DNA of 10,023 nt from an uncultured Pseudomonadota bacterium (lineage in GTDB: Bacteria > Myxococcota_A > UBA796 > CAJQPC01): contig CALGIB010000417.1 of the NCBI GenBank assembly GCA_937915955.1, positions 1 to 10,023 of the forward strand, given 5' to 3'. Below the pieces are notes generated by a model, which saw only the letters and a list, made by a program, of their open reading frames with translations, was not told where the DNA came from and did not search any database. The translations under genes and the position numbers were made by a program. This document shows, piece by piece, positions 6,874-10,023 of the stretch (positions are counted from its first letter, which is position 1; every line of letters starts with the position of its first letter).

Positions 6874-7758
6874 CTAGGTCTTCTCCCAGACCCGGAGCCG
6901 CGCGCTGCGTGCTCGGGGGTTCCCGTCGCTGGACTGGATCGCCTTTCGGGTGACCTGTCGTCCTTCCGGGGCGACCACCGGGTGCCCATAGGGGTCCCGA
7001 GGCGTGCCCACCCCGCTGAGCTCGCGGAAGCGGGCCTTGACGGCCGCGTCCTCCAGCGAGTGAAAGCTGATGATGGCCACCCGGCCGCCCGAGGCGAGGA
7101 GCCCGGGGGCGCGGTCGAGGAGCTCACGGAGCTGCCCCAGCTCGTCGTTGACCGCTATACGCAGGGCCTGGAAGGTGCGCGTGGCGGGGTGGATCTTCTG
7201 AGGCTTGCCGCCGGGCATGGCCGCAGAGACCACCGAAGCGAGCTGCCCGGTGGTCGTGACGGGCTTGGCCGCCAGGATGGCCGCGGCGATGCGGCGAGCG
7301 TGCCGCTCCTCGCCGTAGCTGCGGAGGATGCGAGTCAGCTCGGTCTCGTCCACCTGCTCCAGGAGCTCGGCCGCGCTGAGGCCGGCCTGGCTCATTCGCA
7401 TGTCCAGCGGAGCCTCGAAGCGAAAGCTGAAGCCACGCTCGGCCTGGTCAATCTGGGGCGAGGAGACACCCAGGTCCGCCAGGATCGCGTCGAAAGGACC
7501 GGCAAGGGTGCGCAGCGCGTCGGCGAACGTGGAGTGGAGTGGAGTGAAGCGGTCGCCAAAGGGGGCCAGGCGCTCACGGGCCGCGGCGATGGCGGCCGGA
7601 TCGCGATCCACGCCCACGACGGTCGCGCCACCGCGAAGCAGCGCCTCGCTGTGCCCGCCCCAGCCCAGGGTCAGGTCCAGGCAGACCATGCCCTCGGCGG
7701 GCTGGATCTCGGCGACGACCTCGTCCAGGAGGACGCTGCGGTGCGGCGCGTCAGCCAT
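6874..7758 (-). CDS. rsmH: 16S rRNA (cytosine-1402-N4)-methyltransferase RsmH (MraW)
   Basis: SAM-dependent enzyme that methylates N4 of C1402 in the 16S rRNA decoding centre, acting in the cytoplasm on the small subunit. The 294-residue protein starts MADAPHRSVLLDEVV, the usual N-terminus for the family. The SAM-binding segment is DLTLGWGGHS (28-37) followed by VGVDRDP (48-54). ILADLGVSSPQID (92-104) and GFSFRFEAPLDMRM (109-122) are family signatures, as are HPATRTFQALRIAVNDEL, ISFHSLED and the C-terminal NPRARSARLRVWEK. Residue W33 replaces the small or basic residue more often seen in the glycine-rich loop, a mild variation. The ATG lies inside the last codons of mraZ (8-bp overlap) with only a weak GGGA before it, pointing to translational coupling. 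A frame extending much further upstream is open but overlaps mraZ entirely, so I rejected a longer start. Confidence 0.98.
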   Translation of the reverse strand: MADAPHRSVLLDEVVAEIQPAEGMVCLDLTLGWGGHSEALLRGGATVVGVDRDPAAIAAARERLAPFGDRFTPLHSTFADALRTLAGPFDAILADLGVSSPQIDQAERGFSFRFEAPLDMRMSQAGLSAAELLEQVDETELTRILRSYGEERHARRIAAAILAAKPVTTTGQLASVVSAAMPGGKPQKIHPATRTFQALRIAVNDELGQLRELLDRAPGLLASGGRVAIISFHSLEDAAVKARFRELSGVGTPRDPYGHPVVAPEGRQVTRKAIQSSDGNPRARSARLRVWEKT

Positions 7759-8191
7759 TCCCGGACTGCTGGCTGTCGTACGCGTGCCGGGCGCGGGACT
7801 GACGAGCCTCCCAGGCCTGAGGCTCCCACAGCTCGATCCAATCCATGATGCTGACGAAGACGAGCTCTCGCTCCAGGCCGGCGCGACCGCGGAGACGGGC
7901 CGGCACGCGCATGCGGCCCTGGCGGTCGACCGAGACGTCCTCCGCGTCGGCCAGGATGGCGTAGAGGTAGGGCTGGGCGCTGCGATCGAAGGGGGAGCGG
8001 TTCCGCATGGGCCCCTCCACGTGCTCCTGCCAGTAGTCGAGCGTGAAGCCCTTGAGGCCTCCGTCGACATCGCAGGTGAGCACGAGAGCATCAATTCCCT
8101 GTTCCTCGAGTTTGTGACGCAGCTTGGCCGGGAGGGCGAGGCGCCCCTTGGCATCGAGCGACGTGGTGACCTGGCAGCGTTCATTGAGCAT
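7751..8191 (-). CDS. mraZ: Transcriptional regulator MraZ
   Basis: DNA-binding autoregulator of the dcw operon, usually forming a ring-shaped oligomer. The 146-residue protein contains the two SpoVT-AbrB repeats typical of MraZ: LDAKGRLALPAKLR (12-25) and VSVDRQGRMRVPARLR (86-101), each ending in the conserved DxxGRxxxPxxLR pattern. ELVFVSIMDWIELWEPQAWE (109-128) matches the C-terminal region of E. coli MraZ. I chose the ATG at 8191 (MLNERCQVTTSLDAKGR) because it leaves the usual short lead before the first repeat. It lacks a good Shine-Dalgarno; an in-frame TTG at 8206 is the only close alternative. It is the first gene of the operon, with a likely promoter and MraZ operator about 65 bp upstream. 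The last 8 bp overlap rsmH. Confidence 0.95.
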   Translation of the reverse strand: MLNERCQVTTSLDAKGRLALPAKLRHKLEEQGIDALVLTCDVDGGLKGFTLDYWQEHVEGPMRNRSPFDRSAQPYLYAILADAEDVSVDRQGRMRVPARLRGRAGLERELVFVSIMDWIELWEPQAWEARQSRARHAYDSQQSGNG

Positions 8192-8225
8192 CGGCCGGAG
8201 AGGCAAGCGATCCCTTCCTCTCCAC
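8181..8225 (-). other. Possible 14-codon leader ORF overlapping the mraZ start
   Basis: A perfect AGGAGG (8229-8234) precedes a GTG at 8225 by 3 nt; that frame encodes VERKGSLASPADAQ and stops with TGA at 8181-8183, just inside mraZ. It is out of frame with mraZ. This AGGAGG is the only strong ribosome-binding site in the leader, and the mraZ ATG itself has none. Translation of the leader ORF could therefore deliver ribosomes to mraZ by termination-reinitiation. The 3-nt spacing is short, so this is tentative. Confidence 0.3.
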
Positions 8226-8244
8226 CGTCCTCCTGTTCTGAGGA

Positions 8245-8273
8245 AAAGTACCGCTCCACCCCTCCACATTCAA
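8245..8273 (-). promoter_or_regulatory. Probable sigma70-type promoter of the mraZ operon
   Basis: On the minus strand TTGAAT (8273-8268) is followed by exactly 17 nt and then TACTTT (8250-8245). The -35 matches 4 of 6 consensus bases and the -10 matches 3 of 6. Transcription would begin near 8238, leaving a leader of about 45 nt before the mraZ ATG. The spacer holds two GTGGAG repeats, so repressor binding would occlude the promoter. The assignment is by eye. Confidence 0.45.
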
Positions 8274-8277
8274 CCAC
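8256..8277 (-). promoter_or_regulatory. Candidate MraZ operator: three GTGG direct repeats
   Basis: In the mRNA sense AAAGTGGTTGAAT is followed by GTGGAGGG and GTGGAGCG. The GTGG cores are at 8277-8274, 8267-8264 and 8259-8256, spaced 10 and 8 bp. MraZ proteins are known to bind runs of short direct repeats ahead of mraZ (TGGG-type in E. coli, AAAGTG-type in mycoplasmas). These repeats sit in the right place, on the right strand, and overlap the candidate promoter. Further single GTGGAG copies occur at 8317-8312 and 8225-8220. The 8-bp interval is shorter than the roughly 10-bp spacing usual for the family. Confidence 0.6.
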
Positions 8278-8390
8278 TTTCTTCCCCGATCATCGGCTTT
8301 TCTCCCCTTCCCTCCACGGCGCTCCGCCCGAGCCCCTTCCCGGCCGGTTCCAGCGGCCTTAGATGGTCCCGAAGCGCGCTCGGAGCCCTC

Positions 8391-8861
8391 GTGAGCAAGA
8401 CGAAGAAGACCGGCGATCCCGGCGTGAAGATGATCGCCAGGAACAAGCGGGCGCGCTTCGACTACGAGCTGATGGAGCGCTTCGAAGCGGGGCTCTGCCT
8501 GACAGGGAGCGAGGTCAAGATGCTGCGGGCCGGGAAGGCGACCATCGCCGAGGCCTACGTCAAGATCCGCGAAGGCGAAGCCTGGCTCGTGGGCGCCAAC
8601 ATCCCCGAGTACCCCAACGCCTCGTACAACAACCACGAGACGGACCGGAGCAGGAAGCTGCTGCTGCACAGCAAGCAGATCAAGAGGCTCTTCGCCGCGA
8701 CGCGGGAGAAGGGCCTGACCGTCATCCCCCTGGCGCTCTACCTGCGCGGCTCGCTGTTCAAGCTCGAGATCGGCCTCGGAAAGGGCAAGAAGCATCACGA
8801 CAAGCGCGAGAGCCTCAAGCAGCAGCAGTCCTCGCGGGAGATGGCCCGCGGCCGCTACTGA
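8391..8861 (+). CDS. smpB: SsrA (tmRNA)-binding protein SmpB
   Basis: RNA-binding partner of tmRNA that delivers it to stalled ribosomes for trans-translation. The 156-residue protein, of normal family length, starts at GTG (VSKTKKTGDPGVKMIARNK) with GGAG 5 nt upstream. Family signatures are NKRARFDYEL (18-27), the conserved LTGSEVKMLRAGKATIAEAY (37-56), IPEYPNASYNNHETDRSRKLLLH and the OB-fold ending in LYLRGSLFKLEIGLGKGKK. The C-terminal basic tail KKHHDKRESLKQQQSSREM is the part that enters the decoding site and mRNA channel. It is transcribed divergently from mraZ with 199 bp between the two starts. The plus-strand frame is open further upstream, but that sequence lacks SmpB similarity and overlaps mraZ. 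The ssrA gene for its RNA partner is not in this window. Confidence 0.97.
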   Translation: MSKTKKTGDPGVKMIARNKRARFDYELMERFEAGLCLTGSEVKMLRAGKATIAEAYVKIREGEAWLVGANIPEYPNASYNNHETDRSRKLLLHSKQIKRLFAATREKGLTVIPLALYLRGSLFKLEIGLGKGKKHHDKRESLKQQQSSREMARGRY

Positions 8862-8865
8862 CAGG

Positions 8866-8879
8866 CCGGGTCCACCCGG
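8866..8879. repeat. Short perfect hairpin between smpB and the VKOR-DsbA gene
   Basis: CCGGGT (8866-8871) and ACCCGG (8874-8879) are exact complements with CC between them. No T-run follows, so termination after smpB is unlikely, and the next gene follows within 26 bp of the hairpin. Confidence 0.45.
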
Positions 8880-8904
8880 ATACGACGCCGCCCCTGGAGG
8901 ACCG

Positions 8905-10023
8905 ATGAGGAAGATGGCGTCGATGGGCCTTGCAGCCCTCGCCGTGCTCGCCGCGGTGGTGGCCACGGTCACCTGGGGCGGGGACTCTGCGGCGCTCGGC
9001 CTGGTGGCCCTCATCATCGCGATCTGGGCCCTGACCGGCGCCGCCATCGCACACCATCCGCTGCTGGGCGCCAGCACCGCGGGCACCCTCGGCCTGCTCA
9101 TCTCGGGCTACCTGACGCGTCAGCACCACAGCCCCGCAGGCTCGGTCTGCAACGTGGACGAGGTCTTCAACTGCGACCTGGTCAACACCAGCGAACACAG
9201 CGAGATCGCCGGGATTCCCATCGCCCTGCTGGGCCTCGGCTTCTACGCCGCGATCGCGGTCATCGGCCTGCTCGGCTGGCTGGAGCGCCCCCGCTTCCTC
9301 AAGGCCCACGTCCCCGTCCTCTGGGGCGGCGCAGCCGCCACGCTCTACGCCCTGTTCCTGGGCTGGGCCAGCATGCAGCTCGGAGCCTGGTGCTTGTTCT
9401 GCATCTCCACCTACGGCCTCAGCGTGCTGCTGCTCGTCGCCGGGGCGCTGGCAAAGAAGCAAGCCGTGACGGCCGAGGGTCCGGATCGCAGCCTCTCCGT
9501 CGGAGCCCTGACCTTCCTGGCCGTCACCGGGCTCGGAGCCCTGACCTGCGGGGGCGAGGGCGGCGTCGACATCTCCCCGGACGCCGGAGCCGAGGACTAC
9601 GCCCAGCTCTTCAGCAAGCCCCAGGGCCGCGTGGTCATCCGCGGCAACGAGCCGGTCTGGGGTGACCCGAACGCCACCTACACGATCGTCGAGTGGGCCG
9701 ACTACGAGTGCCCCCACTGCGGCCTCGTCAGCCCCCAGCTCAAGGAGCTGGTGCACCTGCACCCCGACGTGAAGGTGATCTTCAAGAACTACCCGCTGTC
9801 CAAGGACTGCAACGCCAACGTCTCCCGGGCCATGCACGAGTACGCGTGTGGGGCGGCCGCGGCGGGTATCTGCGCACAGGCGCAGGGGCGTTTCTGGGAG
9901 ATGAACCGGCAGATGTTCGCGAACCAGGCCTACCTCTCTCCGGACGACCTGAGCTTCATGGCTCGGGAGCTGGGCCTGGACCTCGACGCCTTCGAGACTT
10001 GCATCGCCGCCCCCGCGACCGCC
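8905..10023 (+). CDS. VKOR-like membrane protein fused to a DsbA-type thioredoxin domain (3' end cut)
   Basis: A predicted disulfide-generating enzyme of the cell envelope: a vitamin K epoxide reductase (VKOR, DsbB analogue) domain passes electrons to quinone, and the fused DsbA-like domain oxidises substrate proteins. The frame is open for all 373 codons to the window edge. ATG at 8905 has GGAGG 4 nt upstream. Residues about 5-215 carry several hydrophobic helices with the VKOR features: a loop cysteine pair (C82, C90), followed by IPIALLGLGFY, and the active-site CLFC (C163, C166). C215 lies just after the last helix. From about 245 a thioredoxin fold begins with VEWADYECPHC (CPHC, C269-C272), like DsbA/BdbD proteins, followed by FKNYPLSKDC. 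Bacterial VKOR-DsbA fusions of this kind are known in several phyla, including deltaproteobacteria. It lies 43 bp after smpB and probably shares its transcript. The end of the thioredoxin domain, including the expected cis-Pro loop, is missing. Confidence 0.9.
   Translation, partial: MRKMASMGLAALAVLAAVVATVTWGGDSAALGLVALIIAIWALTGAAIAHHPLLGASTAGTLGLLISGYLTRQHHSPAGSVCNVDEVFNCDLVNTSEHSEIAGIPIALLGLGFYAAIAVIGLLGWLERPRFLKAHVPVLWGGAAATLYALFLGWASMQLGAWCLFCISTYGLSVLLLVAGALAKKQAVTAEGPDRSLSVGALTFLAVTGLGALTCGGEGGVDISPDAGAEDYAQLFSKPQGRVVIRGNEPVWGDPNATYTIVEWADYECPHCGLVSPQLKELVHLHPDVKVIFKNYPLSKDCNANVSRAMHEYACGAAAAGICAQAQGRFWEMNRQMFANQAYLSPDDLSFMARELGLDLDAFETCIAAPATA

Larger units (their letters stand above)
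8192..8390. promoter_or_regulatory. Divergent intergenic region between mraZ and smpB
   Basis: This 199-bp region separates two divergent genes. Its mraZ-proximal half holds the candidate mraZ promoter and GTGG repeats. A short inverted repeat CCGAT-C-ATCGG lies at 8286-8296. On the plus strand I could not find a convincing smpB promoter; the best -10-like string, TTAGAT at 8359-8364, lacks a good -35. The segment is strongly pyrimidine-rich on the plus strand from about 8250 to 8345. Confidence 0.6.

Noticed and set aside
8337..8364. smpB promoter with TTAGAT as -10
   Set aside because: TTAGAT matches the consensus poorly and no acceptable -35 lies 16-18 bp upstream.
8866..8879. Intrinsic terminator after smpB
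   Set aside because: The stem is only 6 bp and no T-run follows; it is kept as a hairpin only.
9520..9555. Internal lipobox-like segment before C215 of the VKOR-DsbA protein
   Set aside because: The residues before the Cys are ALT, which do not fit the lipobox (Gly, Ala or Ser needed at -1), and the site is internal, after several membrane helices.
8815..9837. 340-codon minus-strand open frame opposite the VKOR-DsbA gene
   Set aside because: The plus strand encodes a clear VKOR-DsbA protein with paired CxxC motifs; the antisense product is low-complexity and has no motif.

Overview
The window is a GC-rich bacterial chromosome segment. It carries the front half of a division and cell wall (dcw) cluster on the minus strand and, divergently, two plus-strand genes. 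Reading down the minus strand from about 8.2 kb to the left edge, the order is mraZ, rsmH (mraW), ftsL, ftsI (PBP with one C-terminal PASTA domain), murE, murF, mraY (cut by the left edge). On the plus strand are smpB and an integral-membrane VKOR-like protein fused to a DsbA-like thioredoxin domain (cut by the right edge). The GC-rich codon use, GTG starts, meso-DAP type MurE, PASTA-bearing FtsI and VKOR-DsbA fusion together suggest a diderm of the former Deltaproteobacteria (Myxococcota or Bradymonadota-like). That placement is inference; no marker here fixes the taxon.

The minus-strand genes are tightly packed: mraZ/rsmH overlap by 8 bp, ftsL/ftsI by 4 bp (GTGA), murE/murF by 4 bp (ATGA) and murF/mraY by 1 bp (TGATG). 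They cover transcription control (MraZ), 16S rRNA methylation (RsmH), the divisome core (FtsL, FtsI), and three consecutive steps of lipid-linked peptidoglycan precursor synthesis (MurE adds meso-DAP, MurF adds D-Ala-D-Ala, MraY makes lipid I). Upstream of mraZ a plausible sigma70-type promoter has a 17-bp spacer holding two of three GTGG-type direct repeats, as expected of an autoregulatory MraZ operator.

The main anomaly is a 692-bp break in this otherwise gap-free operon, between ftsI and murE (3761-4452). No convincing gene fills it. It has several long inverted repeats: a 13-bp perfect pair enclosing a small hairpin; a 19-bp pair (one mismatch) enclosing a 13-bp pair (one mismatch) about 145 nt inside; and a 17-bp-arm hairpin just after the ftsI stop. 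The last 80 nt before murE are about 78% pyrimidine in the mRNA sense, and murE has no Shine-Dalgarno sequence. This looks like a structured RNA, a long regulatory leader, or a decayed insertion, and is the best candidate here for something undescribed.

The divergent region between mraZ and smpB (8192-8390) carries the mraZ control elements. smpB (trans-translation) and the VKOR-DsbA gene (disulfide formation in the cell envelope) are 43 bp apart in the same direction and may be co-transcribed.
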